From: Gibbula magus
Taxonomy: Eukaryota; Mollusca; Gastropoda; Trochida; Trochidae
Direction of reading: 5' to 3'
Assembly (NCBI GenBank): GCA_936450465.1
Contig: OW388303.1
Span: forward strand, 5,705,193-5,769,192
Length of the DNA: 64,000 bases
Below, in pieces: positions 1 through 9,004 of the stretch. Under the pieces are notes generated by a model. It was not told where the DNA came from. It was given only the letters and a program-made list of their open reading frames with translations, and searched no databases. A program made the position numbers and the translations under genes. The first letter of the stretch is position 1. Each line of letters begins with the position of its first letter.

Positions 1-82
1 AATGAGGCACATCTGAAAAGAATTGGTCAGCTAATTTCATTGAAAGTACAGCCAGGTGAGGGTTAATGTATATGGGATAGGT

Positions 83-411
83 GGCTGTGAAGTAATCCTA
101 AGGTGCAACGTGCAGTAACCTTGGACAACATACTGTGAATATGTGTCCTAGTTCCCCCAGCTATGAATGGGTACCTCGTAAGGATAAGCATGATGATTTA
201 ACTTGGTGCGCCTAGTGGCTTCAAAAGTGCATACTCCAAATTGAGCTGAGATTGACAAAGAGTGTCGTTAACAGTGACATCCAATGATCGGGGGCAAACA
301 GAGCGCCTTTGAGCAGCTTAGCTTAGCTGGATATTGGCGCTATACAAATTATATATGTATGTGTGTGTTGGAGTGTTGATGTATATGGGGCTGTGAAGTA
401 ATCCTAAGGTG
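83..411 (+). mobile_element. Short non-LTR retroposon with stem-loop 3' tail and 23-bp direct repeats
   Basis: A 23-bp direct repeat (GGCTGTGAAGTAATCCTAAG followed by GTG) lies at 83-105 and 389-411 and brackets about 283 bp. Near the right end, AGCGCCTTTGAGCA (302-315) pairs through its AGCGCC with GGCGCT (336-341) and is followed by an AT-rich tail. This type of 3' terminal stem-loop is familiar from SINEs and truncated LINEs of aquatic animals. The long direct repeats look like a target-site duplication. There is no coding capacity. Whether it is a SINE or a 5'-truncated LINE cannot be told from this copy. Confidence 0.6.
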
Positions 412-1873
412 TTTGTGTTGTTTGGAGTCGCATATTTTTATCGAGAAAGACTGATTATTGCTGAAAATTATTATTAACATAGTTTTAATATATTGACGAT
501 ATAACAGTACAAGTAGTGATTTATGATCCAAACGTTGGATACTGAATTACAACAGACAAAAAGACAAATTTGGGTTGATAATGTTTAATAGGTCATATAA
601 CTACCGAAGGTTCGGTTTCTGCACTTGCATAATGATGTTGCTCGCTTTTCACTGGCAACTTGTTATTATAAATGTTTGATGATTTCGGATGAATATGCAA
701 TTTGAGTCAAACTATTTGAACTGTAATCAGCACATATGGTGGTTTGGCACGTATTAAAGGCAAATGGAATATTATGAAACACAATGGATGCATCTTCAAT
801 TAAGCATTGTAAAAAAACGATGTTAGCGACATAATTTGCTGTTCATGATTGGCACATGATTTTACAAACGCAGACATACCCTGACCACGTAGCTAGAGCA
901 AGTAAATAAACTCTAGTTTCAACGTTTGAAAAACAACGTTGCTTGGCTGATTCCACTTGTTGAGTAGCGGTATCTCTTAGACTAAATGGTAATTATTTGC
1001 TAAATAGGGTTGTTTCCTATGTTTTTTACGCGACTTTTAACGTATCTAATAACGTATGTTCAGAGTTGATCAGCACTTTTTTTCACCGATAACATCCTCC
1101 ATTATATGACAAAATGCCATTACTCGACATTGTCATTTACTTTCTCTCGTCATTTATATGCATGTCACAACTTTTACTGAAAACCTGTAATATAAAACAA
1201 CTTCCAATGATAGAGGATTTACCTCTGTCTTGACTTATGTTATTTTTTGTCATAGAGTGAACTAGAAAGATTATATTTTAACGAGTGGCGCATGCAAAAG
1301 TGAAACTATTTAATGTTTCTACCTCAGTGATGTGATAGTGATAGCTATTCTATTTATTATATGATGTTTTTCTTGTAATGTTGCCACAAACGCGTCATAT
1401 TCATGTTGAGCAGCCGATAGGAAGAGTCCGTCGTCATAGTAACAAGTTAAGGTGATGTCATAATACTAAATCGTTGAGTAGTGGTATAATACACATTGGT
1501 CATTGGTCACATTGACTATATTAGATATATTCACGGTAGCTTGCATAGAGAGTTCATTTTACTGATAAATCAAAGTACTTCATTGCTCATTATTTAATAA
1601 ATACAGATCTACATTTGAACATGTTTATATTTGTATTAAAAATACAGTGAAACATTGAAACACTCTATATGAAATAGTACAATTCTCGTATTTTGTTCTG
1701 GACTAGTCCCTTGCGGTATTGGAACCCACAACCTTATAAGGTTCATTATTCCATACAGTTCAGGAGATCACCACCAATAGCTAAGGTATGAACACTGCAA
1801 AGAGATTTAAACCTAAGCGTGTAGTTCACAACAGATGTATCCAGGTAGGCCAGCATTCTACAACAAGTATTAT

Positions 1874-1992
1874 ACACTTAATTACTCATGGTGACTCGAG
1901 ACTTGACTCCCGAGGAGGTCAGACCGCCGAGAGAGTCAGGTCCGAGAGTCCTTGTATTTCACATAATGACCTCAACATGAGTAATTAAGTGT
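1874..1992. mobile_element. 119-bp MITE-like element, 16-bp terminal inverted repeats
   Basis: The ends are perfect inverted repeats (ACACTTAATTACTCAT at 1874-1889 and its complement at 1977-1992). The interior is rich in GACTC and GAGTC words (GACTCGAGACTTGACTCCC) that can fold further. Length, TIRs and lack of coding capacity fit a miniature inverted-repeat element. It is present at the same relative place in spacers B and C, so it predates their duplication. Confidence 0.6.
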
Positions 1993-2137
1993 TTTGTTAT
2001 ACCGAAATGTTGTTTTTTCTTCAAACTATAGTATTTTCTTATTTGTCAAATCAGGGAACCCATCAAGTGACGTCATCATGAAAACGAACGACAAAACAAA
2101 CAGTCACGTGACAAATCACGTGACGAGTCAATATCTC

Positions 2138-2172
2138 AGGTCAGTGACAGAAATTTCTGTCACAAAACTGAC
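2138..2172. repeat. Nested palindrome with E-box-like CACGTG neighbours
   Basis: GTGACAGAAATTTCTGTCAC (2144-2163) is a perfect 20-bp palindrome, and AGGTCAG outside it on the left pairs with CTGACCT on the right, giving a larger imperfect cruciform. Two TCACGTGA sites lie just to the left (from 2104 and 2116). In the copies near 19051 and 27535 the palindrome has one mismatched pair. A regulatory role is possible but there is no direct evidence. Confidence 0.4.
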
Positions 2173-2525
2173 CTCATCACTGGAATTGGAGGTCAATGTA
2201 CAAATATATTTTTGATCACGTGGTGTGAACTGGCCAATGATATTCTTACAAATTTAATAGAGGTATAATAATTACAAATAATAACTTCATGTTAGGTTTA
2301 AGTACCCTTAACTCTAATGACCCAAAATAAATAATACATTCGATATCATTAATAACATTTCTGTAAGGGCTAACATTCCGCCAGAGACACGACAACGTTG
2401 TCTGCAGTAGAGAACTGGACCCAAATTTTCGAAGCTCGCTTAGTGCTAAGATAATCGTAAGTCAATGTTAATGTATGACACTTATACGACTTATACGAAA
2501 ATATGCGTCCTGTTCTACATAGCAG

Positions 2526-2650
2526 TAGGGTTTGGGTGCAATGCTAAACTGAATTTCAGCGTAATACCACCCATGGTGCGCTAGTTCCAGCCGATGATCG
2601 CAGGTTTCACCGCAATGCTTTGCGGGCTTTCTCCCTGCCATAGTACTAGC
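2526..2650 (+). repeat. SINE-core-like block related to the I-like LINE 3' UTR
   Basis: This block shares an ordered set of words with the minus strand of 8770-8895 in the I-like LINE 3' UTR: GTGCAATGC, then CTAGTTCCAGCCGA, GCAGGTTTCACC and TTTCTCCCTGCC. Shared blocks of this size between unrelated host elements are typical of SINE central domains. No tRNA-like head was found beside this copy. Confidence 0.5.
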
Positions 2651-3633
2651 TGAGATTTATTTGCATATATTATACGCAATATAACAAGTAGGGCCTGAGT
2701 TTAGCATATAAAACATAATTAATCACAGAAAAAACATACATGTAACAAGTACTGTGCATATCTGAAAATAAGAATTAAATTTGAAAACACTACAAAATTG
2801 TACTTGATTCAAAATTGTACATGACACAACCGCCTCATCTGTAAAGCATGCCAAACGTCGTTTCGGACAAAGATGCTTAACATTGAAATTAATTTACAAA
2901 CAAAGATAACAAATTATTATAAAAAATGTATTTTCATTCATTATTCGCAATATAACATCATCATCATAACCTCTCAATAAGCTACAGTATTATCGTACAT
3001 CAATTGCGCATGCCAGACCTGACATTAACGTTTCATAATTATATCCCCTATTTATGACACCTTCAATGACTGTAGAGCGCTAGAGTCAACAATACCCTTC
3101 TTGGTTGTATCATCCACAGACCAACATATTAACATGCAAGGGTCATTATTTGGTAAGGCAGATTGATAGTCAACGTCAGGAACTTGATTTGAGTCAGGGT
3201 GGTGTAGTGAAATAACTACTATACTCAAGCACAATTAAGAATTTAGGTTACGTGTATGAAAAGTACTGCTCAGCTACAAACACATGATACACACATCTGT
3301 TCGAGTAACATGCACATCATACGTACAACAAATATTTTATGCCATCTTTTGACGAGCATACAATAATATGTTTTGTTTTCCAAATATATGATATTAATGA
3401 AACAAAATCGCACGAGTTTAATAACTTTTTAAAATCATATTACATTATCTTCCCACAGAAGATACTCCCTTCATATTTGAAGGTTGTTGAAATCATGATG
3501 AGGATACATGCTGTGGCACATTCAAGGTACTTTAAACTTGTAAAAGGGTCATTACTTGAAGAGGTGATAAAAACATTCATATTTTGAAAATGGTTATACC
3601 AATAGGCGCAAGATCCTAAATATATAGAGAATT

Positions 3634-3707
3634 TCACCCAAGTGTCTTCTGATATCAAATATATCAACACGAGTTGATATATTTGATATCAGAAGACACG
3701 AGGGTGA
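3634..3707. mobile_element. 74-bp foldback element, 27-bp perfect arms
   Basis: The arms at 3642-3668 and 3673-3699 are perfectly complementary over 27 nt with a 4-nt loop. They extend outward to TCACCC/GGGTGA ends with two mismatches. The structure is retained in every spacer that reaches this position. It is either a tiny MITE or a structural element copied with the array. Confidence 0.65.
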
Positions 3708-3805
3708 GATTGTATTTATCAACCAAAATTATTCTTATTATGTTTAAGTGAAAATAGTGTTCATCCCTGAGCACATCTTTGCCATTTGACTTCAAGCTGG
3801 GTATG

Positions 3806-3908
3806 GTCATAGCATTGTAACGTCATCATGATTATGACGTCATAGCATTGTGATGTCATTACTCGATGATGTAAAAGTATTATGATGTCATGTAGTTGAC
3901 GGTGACAG
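3806..3908. promoter_or_regulatory. Cluster of CRE/ATF-like TGACGTCA and TGATGTCA words
   Basis: Within about 100 bp there are AACGTCATC, ATGACGTCATAG, TGATGTCATT and TGATGTCATG words, interleaved with the repeated word GCATTGT. TGACGTCA is the known palindromic site for CREB/ATF-type bZIP proteins. The cluster recurs in each spacer (near 17335, 25820, 33570, 44165, 56275 and 63945), roughly 2 kb upstream of copy 1 and farther upstream of the others. The function is inference only. Confidence 0.3.
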
Positions 3909-3931
3909 GGCATTGTTCAAAATTTACTGCC

Positions 3932-4069
3932 TAAACGATATATCCTAGGAGATATCGCTTGATCTCACACACGCAATACAGCCTGTGGAACACACTTTTG
4001 GGTGATACATTTTATATTTCCACCATGTAATTGCTCAATAGAGCGACCTTTAAATAAGCTCTTCAGAGC
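3932..4069 (-). repeat. 138-bp repeat with CCTAGG-centred palindrome
   Basis: This repeat recurs at nine places in the window at exactly 138 bp, except one truncated copy of 125 bp. One end is the short palindrome GCTCT-GA-AGAGC; the other has a palindrome centred on CCTAGG (arms CGATATCTC-type), here with one mismatched pair, preceded by a partly complementary copy of its own arm (GGAGATATTGCTT type). It is also found outside its normal spacer position (7699-7836 and 20455-20579), so it was mobile or was a breakpoint. It has no coding capacity. Confidence 0.6.
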
Positions 4070-4408
4070 TTGTTGGTCAATCCATTCACGCATTGTGTAT
4101 ATGGTTTAAACATATTTTATTCAATTGATAAGGATTGGCAAACAAGCATAAATGACTTATATTAATGCCCCTCCAGAGTACATAATATATATAGGTTCAC
4201 ATTTAAACAGAATGTTGTACACAAAAGCATACAATTAAATATAGTATTGAATAATCTAAATGTGTTTGTTTGTTTCGTGGTCAGATAATACAAGTAAGCC
4301 AAACATGAAGTATAATGTTAAGAATAAAATCGTTTTGATAAATAATAAAATGATGAACTGACTCTAGAATATTCGTATTCCTCTCGTGCGATATTGAGTT
4401 ATTACCGT

Positions 4409-4965
4409 TTAGTACATCCCATATGGAAAACCTTTAATGTAGAAATATGATTCGTATCGAATGTTACTATATTCAGGACACATGAAAAAGAAATGGAAGG
4501 CATCCTCACAATCCACAAGTCATTTGACGAGCATCGGAAACGTGATAAACTAATTCTATTTTTTTAAGAGTAACACATCATAGTAAAACTCGGTTAAAAT
4601 GTATGGTTTAAGAGTTGAATAGTAATCCCATCTAGTGGAAAGGGAAAGTTTGATAAGCCTGTTTTGTTGGCATACATCTCTTAGTCTTTGCGTGATTGAA
4701 CTTATAAAGGTTTTAGGAAAGTCAGCGTTCTGCTCATACCACATGTGATTTAAACCTGTTGTGAATAAAACATTTTTCAAATGCGTTACCCAATTTTTTG
4801 GCCCATTTTGGTCTTATAAAATCATCATTTCATAACAGTATCAGGTAAGCGATAAGAAGGCATACTTAAAAGTCTTGGCCAGTATTTGAGTACTTTAATC
4901 TGAGAATGTATGATTAGCGGAAACCTGCCACATTCTCCATATATCATAACATTGTGTGTGTTCAT
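4409..4965 (-). pseudogene. LINE ORF2 C-terminal relic (spacer A)
   Basis: Read on the minus strand in two frames, this shows a YGE(C)GR-type segment, then a block with NHMWYEQNADF, QRLRDVCQQNRL and STRWDYYSTLKP, then FHFFFMCPEYSNIRYE. These are the order and spacing of the C-terminal region of CR1/L2-like LINE ORF2 proteins, ending in the zinc-binding EDAFHFFxxCPxYxxxR motif. Stops and frameshifts make it a fossil. It has lost about 0.9-1 kb relative to the longer relics at 42153, 54228 and 61904. Confidence 0.6.
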
Positions 4966-5727
4966 TTTAACCCCAAGTTGTCACATGAGGTTTTCCTGAA
5001 AAATGATACCTAAATGTTATGGCTTTGCACTTCATTTATGTATTCATTGTGTATATCTCTTAGCAAACTTCACATAAATATCAAGCATGACCTTTCTTGT
5101 TTTCTACATTGATATATCCTATGATAATTATTAGTATGATGTAATTATCCTGTTGAAAATGTATGTATTTGGTGAGAGACTTTTATAAAGGACAACCCAC
5201 ATTTTTAACACCAAGTATCTTTTAAAGTACATGAACAAATATTGTTAAAAGCAAGAACGTTATGTTTTATATAGTATGATTTCAGAGAGTGTGACATTGA
5301 GCATTATTTGTGCTTCTTTGCCAATTTCACTTTTGTGCATGAGTATCCATGTTTAAATCATTTATCTTAAGGTACAAGGCGTATTATCAACCTCGTCCTT
5401 TAATATATTCACAGTATGTGAAAGAACACAGGGAACGTCTTCAAAAAAACAATGCTTTCTGAAATTAAAAGAAATATAATACTTTGAATTGTCATGGATA
5501 ACTAAATAATTTCTCTCTACACGTTTTTTAAAATTATCTTTATACCTCACACAACAGTGTAAAATTCGTGTGTGCAAATAATGTAAACCGGTTCATGAAA
5601 ACCTCGCTTTAGGACAAACATGTGCTTAATTAGAGCATTCTTTATACAAACACTTAGGCTTAATTAAGATGAAAGGATAGTTGACCTGACAGGTAGATTA
5701 ACACTAACTACCCAGCTGAGCAGGATT

Positions 5728-5929
5728 AGCTAATTAGCTGCCATAATGGAACGGTGCATACATATAAAAGCTCCCGCATTCAGCTCGGAGTATAAGCCAA
5801 CGTTTGGTTCAAACATCAGGTAAAACTCTGCAGCCACACAACTCATATCATTGGCAAACTGACGTGAAGACATCTCGTTCAACTCGTTTAACTGGAGCTG
5901 TAGCAACACTCTATCCACTGAAAATTACA
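5728..5929 (+). promoter_or_regulatory. Promoter and 5' UTR of gene copy 1
   Basis: A TATA box (TATAAAAG, 5763-5770) lies 160 bp upstream of the chosen ATG, which places transcription start near 5790-5800, within TATACTCCGAGCT read on the other strand. A perfect palindrome AGCTAATTAGCT (5728-5739), containing homeodomain-type TAAT cores, lies 23 bp upstream of the TATA box. The whole block is conserved before every copy; copy 4 has lost the palindrome and copies 5-7 lack 11 bp of the leader. Confidence 0.65.
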
Positions 5930-7037
5930 ATGAAAGGATTCGCAGTGGTATTTCTATTTGTAGTTCTTATTACAGCAAGCACTTGTCAAAAGCCGAAGAA
6001 AATGAAGAAACAAGGTTGTAGACTACCTGTTCCTGGCTTACGGAAGATCAGGAACGGAGAGAACTATCCTCACAGGTGTGATGTATATTCCTGTGTGGAG
6101 GGCGAACTGAAAGCAGCAGAGATCCACACGTGCGAGATTAAACTTGGCTTGAGACAGGAGAAGTTATGTCAACAGGTGAGATAAGATTTCGTTTACACTC
6201 GTTCCAATGAAACTACGACGCTTTCATTTGCATAAATATGTTGTTATTCAATACGAGTATAGTACTCTGTTCTGCAAACCTATCACAGATATTACCATTC
6301 CGTTAACGCAGCTATACAAAGTGACAATATCATAGATGTTTTCTTACATACAATGCTGTTGAATAGAAACATTAAACCAGTTTGTCCCATGCTTCAGAAT
6401 TATATATTCAACATACCTCACAATAACAATACATATTCAAACTTTATTCACTATTTGAAATATCATTTGTGATAATGACGAAAGTTAACATCAGAATATG
6501 TGACTCTTTTAAACCTTAATTTCCCCTCAGACTGTCAAATATTATACGGTAATATATACAATAAAAAATGATATGTTACACAACATTTAATACTCTTTCT
6601 CTTGAAGCAAGGAAGGGCATGCATTGGTTCCGTTCATAATCTGCAAAAATACGTTAAATACATTCTGATCTACGTACATCCCAATGATATGTGACAACTA
6701 AGATACAGATTGTACAACATGTTGGATGCAAGTGGGTATAAGTAAATAAGAAAGGGTAACTCTTGTTTGCAACTATTAACATATTGGATGAATTCATTGG
6801 TTAAGGAACCTGTTATCAATGTATGTTTTGTTTCAGTGGTCTAAGGACGACTGTTGCTGTGTTCGGATTGGTTGTAAAGACGTCAAAGGAGTCATCCATG
6901 CGAAAGGGGCGTGGTATCAGGCCACCAAGTCACGTGACCCAACCAAACCAAAATGTGGACTATATTGTAAATGTCAAGTTGGACGTCAGCTGTGCAGAAT
7001 AAACATGAGGAAATGTAAACCCATTCGAAAGCAGTAA
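5930..7037 (+). CDS. Gene copy 1: secreted 14-cysteine protein, two exons (5930-6175, 6837-7037)
   Basis: Exon 1 ends CAACAG|GTGAG and exon 2 begins TTTCAG|TGG; the intron (6176-6836) is phase 0. The product has 148 residues. Residues 1-19 form a signal peptide (MKGFAVVFLFVVLITASTC), so the protein should be secreted. The mature part is lysine-rich, with cysteines at 30, 50, 55, 68, 80, 88, 89, 90, 95, 122, 126, 128, 135 and 142: an even 14, allowing seven disulfides. The exon 2 spacing, with GAWYQ before C-x3-C-x-C-x6-C-x6-C, loosely recalls von Willebrand factor C-type domains, but I do not recognise the family and assign no function. The ATG was chosen for the signal peptide; the frame is open upstream in the leader. 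AATAAA signals lie at 7368 and 7439. This copy appears intact. Confidence 0.85.
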
Positions 7038-7555
7038 CACTAGTGAAGATACAATATATAATGTTTTATTTCTAAATGAAAAGCGAATACTTTTCTTATA
7101 GACTATCTTACTTTTATTCTTAAATGAGCATTGGTCATTATTTATAACACCTTGCATGAAACTGATATCCGGTAGACATACACAATGTTCCATCATGTGG
7201 CTGCTGTAACACCACTTAATTTTTTATACAACATAATCAGTTTGTGTTCTTAATTATTGAAACGGGAACTATGATGATGAGCGACATGTACATACTATTT
7301 GTAAGTAATCAATTGTTGCCGTAGATGTATGTTTACTAATTCTTAAACATTTCTGTTCCTGGGAGCGAATAAACACAATATATTTCTTGTAATGTGACGT
7401 TTGATATGGGGTCACTTTGTTCATGTTTCGCTTGTTTTAATAAACAATATAAATAATATGTTTTGTTGTCTTCATTCACCCGTAACCGACATATCTGTGA
7501 AATGAATTATATTCACTGTTTGCGAAATTAAAAAATAGTATGTAAATGGTTTCCT
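7038..7555 (+). terminator. 3' UTR and flank of gene copy 1 with poly(A) signals
   Basis: There is no coding content. AATAAA occurs at 7368-7373 and again at 7439-7444, 330 and 400 bases after the stop codon, followed by T-rich sequence. The same signals, complemented, lie downstream of the minus-strand copies (TTTATT at 20834 and 20905 for copy 3). Confidence 0.5.
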
Positions 7556-7648
7556 GAAGAAGGCACAGTATTTTTGGATGATCGACTTCTTATTAACACA
7601 ATAATTGTTAATAAGAAGTTGATCATCCATAAAATATGTGCCTTCTTC
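7556..7648. repeat. 93-bp hairpin downstream of copy 1
   Basis: The sequence begins GAAGAAGGCACA and ends with its complement. Arms of about 43 nt pair with a few mismatches around a loop of about 9 nt, both carrying TTCTTATTAACA and GGATGATC words. One such hairpin lies about 510-610 bp downstream of the stop codon of every copy that has exon 2. It resembles a foldback MITE fixed in the unit. Confidence 0.65.
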
Positions 7649-7698
7649 ATCACACCAACTTCTAGAATGCCTCTCAAACAGTTGTAATGTAACTATAC

Positions 7699-7836
7699 TA
7701 AACGATATCTCCTAGGAGATATCGCTTGATCTCATACAAGCAATATCTCCTATGGAACACAGTTTGTGGTGATAAATTCTATATTTCCACCATGTAATTG
7801 CTCAATGGAGCGACCTTTAAATCAGCTCTTCAGAGC
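7699..7836 (-). repeat. 138-bp repeat, extra copy at the inverted junction
   Basis: This copy matches 3932-4069 in length and layout but lies downstream of gene copy 1 instead of in the mid-spacer position. Its CCTAGG-centred palindrome is perfect over 22 bp. Its right end meets the retroposon fragment at 7833-7913, with the bases GAGC shared by both. Confidence 0.6.
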
Positions 7837-7913
7837 CACGCCCGTTGTTGCTGAACTTAACTGATAGCGGTCGAATGAGCTATGAACTATGCACAGGACC
7901 ACGTGCCACCACA
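7833..7913 (-). mobile_element. Fragment of the intron retroposon at the inversion breakpoint
   Basis: About 80 bp match the end of the 451-bp element found in the introns of copies 6 and 7 (48350-48429 and 60454-60533), including CCACGCCCGTTGTTGCTG and GACCACGTGCCACCACA. The remaining 370 bp are missing. The adjoining ATGTA at 7914-7918 is the same target-site repeat as in those introns. The fragment therefore marks where the intron of copy 2 was cut and joined to inverted DNA. Confidence 0.6.
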
Positions 7914-8087
7914 ATGTAAGAAAACATCTATGATATTGTCACTTTGTATAGCTGCGTTAACGGAATGGTAATATCTGTGATAGGTTTGCAGAACAGGGTA
8001 CTATACTCGTATTGAATAACAACATATTTATGCAAATGAAAGCGTCGTAGTTTCATTGGAACGAGTGTAAACGAAATCTTATCTCAC

Positions 8088-8333
8088 CTGTTGACATAAC
8101 TTCTCCTGTCTCAAGCCAAGTTTAATCTCGCACGTGTGGATCTCTGCTGCTTTCAGTTCGCCCTCCACACAGGAATATACATCACACCTGTGAGGATAGT
8201 TCTCTCCGTTCCTGATCTTCCGTAAGCCAGGAACAGGTAGTCTACAACCTTGTTTCTTCATTTTCTTCGGCTTTTGACAAGTGCTTGCTGTAATAAGAAC
8301 TACAAATAGAAATACCACTGCGAATCCTTTCAT
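8088..8333 (-). pseudogene. Gene copy 2: exon 1 only
   Basis: This is an uninterrupted exon 1 of the secreted 14-cysteine family, with ATG at 8333-8331 and donor CAG|GTGAG at 8088/8087. Its 82 residues are identical to those of copy 1. The intron is cut about 170 bp after the donor and no exon 2 follows; the next sequence is the 3' flank of oppositely oriented copy 1. Its TATA box (15462-15469) is separated from the leader by an inserted 6.96-kb LINE. Reading through the donor adds only VR before a stop. It is very unlikely to make a functional protein. Confidence 0.8.
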
Positions 8334-8468
8334 TGTAATTTTCAGTGGATAGAGTGTTGCTACAGCTCCAGTTAAACGAGTTGAACGAGATGTCTTCACG
8401 TCAGTTTGCCAATGATATGAGTTGTGTGGCTGCAGAGTTTTACCTGATGTTTGAACCAAACGTTGGCT

Positions 8469-8481
8469 TATACTCCGAGCT
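8469..8481. repeat. Target-site duplication of the I-like LINE (left copy)
   Basis: TATACTCCGAGCT here is repeated at 15438-15450 on the other side of the LINE. The uninterrupted site is seen in copies 1 and 3. A 13-bp duplication is typical of target-primed reverse transcription. Confidence 0.8.
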
Positions 8482-9004
8482 TGTTGTTGCATTAAGTGCT
8501 TAATGTCGCCTTCGCCCGTTAGGCATTTCGGCAGACAGTGTCACATTGACACACATGAAAGAGAAGATTCCAGAAGGCTAGGGTCCTGGAAAGGGTGTTC
8601 CACCTAGGAACTCATGGGGAAGGTGTTACCGGGTGTGTCACGAACAAAGTAGGTAGTTCACTTTGTTCAGGCAATTTCTATTTGGCCGTTTGGGTGATAT
8701 AATTGTGCTGTTAATATTGCGTCCCTCTACTAGGCTGATCTTATAGGCAATTTCTATTACCCGGAGGTGCTAGAGTTTGGGCAGGGAGAAAGACCACAGT
8801 GTCAAGGTGGTTGAACATTGTGGTGAAACCTGCGAGCTTCGGCTGGAACTAGCTAGCCAGGGGTGTTACTACATTGTTTTAATGTGGCATTGCACCCCAC
8901 CTTATTGGCTGTTTATAAGGATGCCGAGCCCCTGGCGGGATTCGAACGAACGTGCCAACCACTGCACTATCCCACCGGACCCGCGGCACATTGATATATT
9001 TCTT
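8482..9004 (-). other. 3' UTR of the I-like LINE, carrying a SINE-like module
   Basis: Starting right after the ORF2 stop, the minus strand shows a tRNA-like segment (about 8995-8910) with an A-box-like TAGTGCAGTGG and a B-box-like GTTCGAATCC (8947-8938), placed closer together than in a real tRNA. Next comes a core-like block (8895-8770) shared with array spacers, then about 290 bp of tail. The word GGCAATTTCTATT occurs twice in the tail (8670 and 8747). Head, core and tail in this order is SINE architecture. Confidence 0.55.

Larger units (their letters stand above)
1..5727. repeat. Inverted array spacer A (upstream of gene copy 1)
   Basis: This is a spacer of the array in reverse orientation; it matches the reverse complement of 23954-29710 almost base for base, and of 15438-20454 for most of its length. 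In order it holds a retroposon (83-411), unassigned AT-rich DNA (412-1873), a 119-bp TIR element (1874-1992), palindromic DNA around 2138-2172, a SINE-core-like block (2526-2650), unassigned DNA (2651-3633), a foldback (3634-3707), a CRE-like cluster (about 3806-3908), a 138-bp repeat (3932-4069), unassigned DNA (4070-4408), a LINE relic (4409-4965) and unassigned DNA (4966-5727). I see no host gene. Short ORFs in it are not supported by composition, splice sites or family resemblance. Confidence 0.8.

Noticed and set aside
5804..5929. Upstream in-frame ATG extending exon 1 by 42 residues
   Set aside because: The extension has no signal peptide and would bury the clear one at MKGFAVVF; the extra ATG is absent in copies 5-7, where the leader lacks 11 bases. 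It is treated as 5' UTR.
5930..7037. Assignment of the 14-cysteine protein as a venom toxin or antimicrobial peptide
   Set aside because: Secretion, basic charge and cysteine content fit many families; no recognised toxin or antimicrobial framework was seen, so no such function is claimed.
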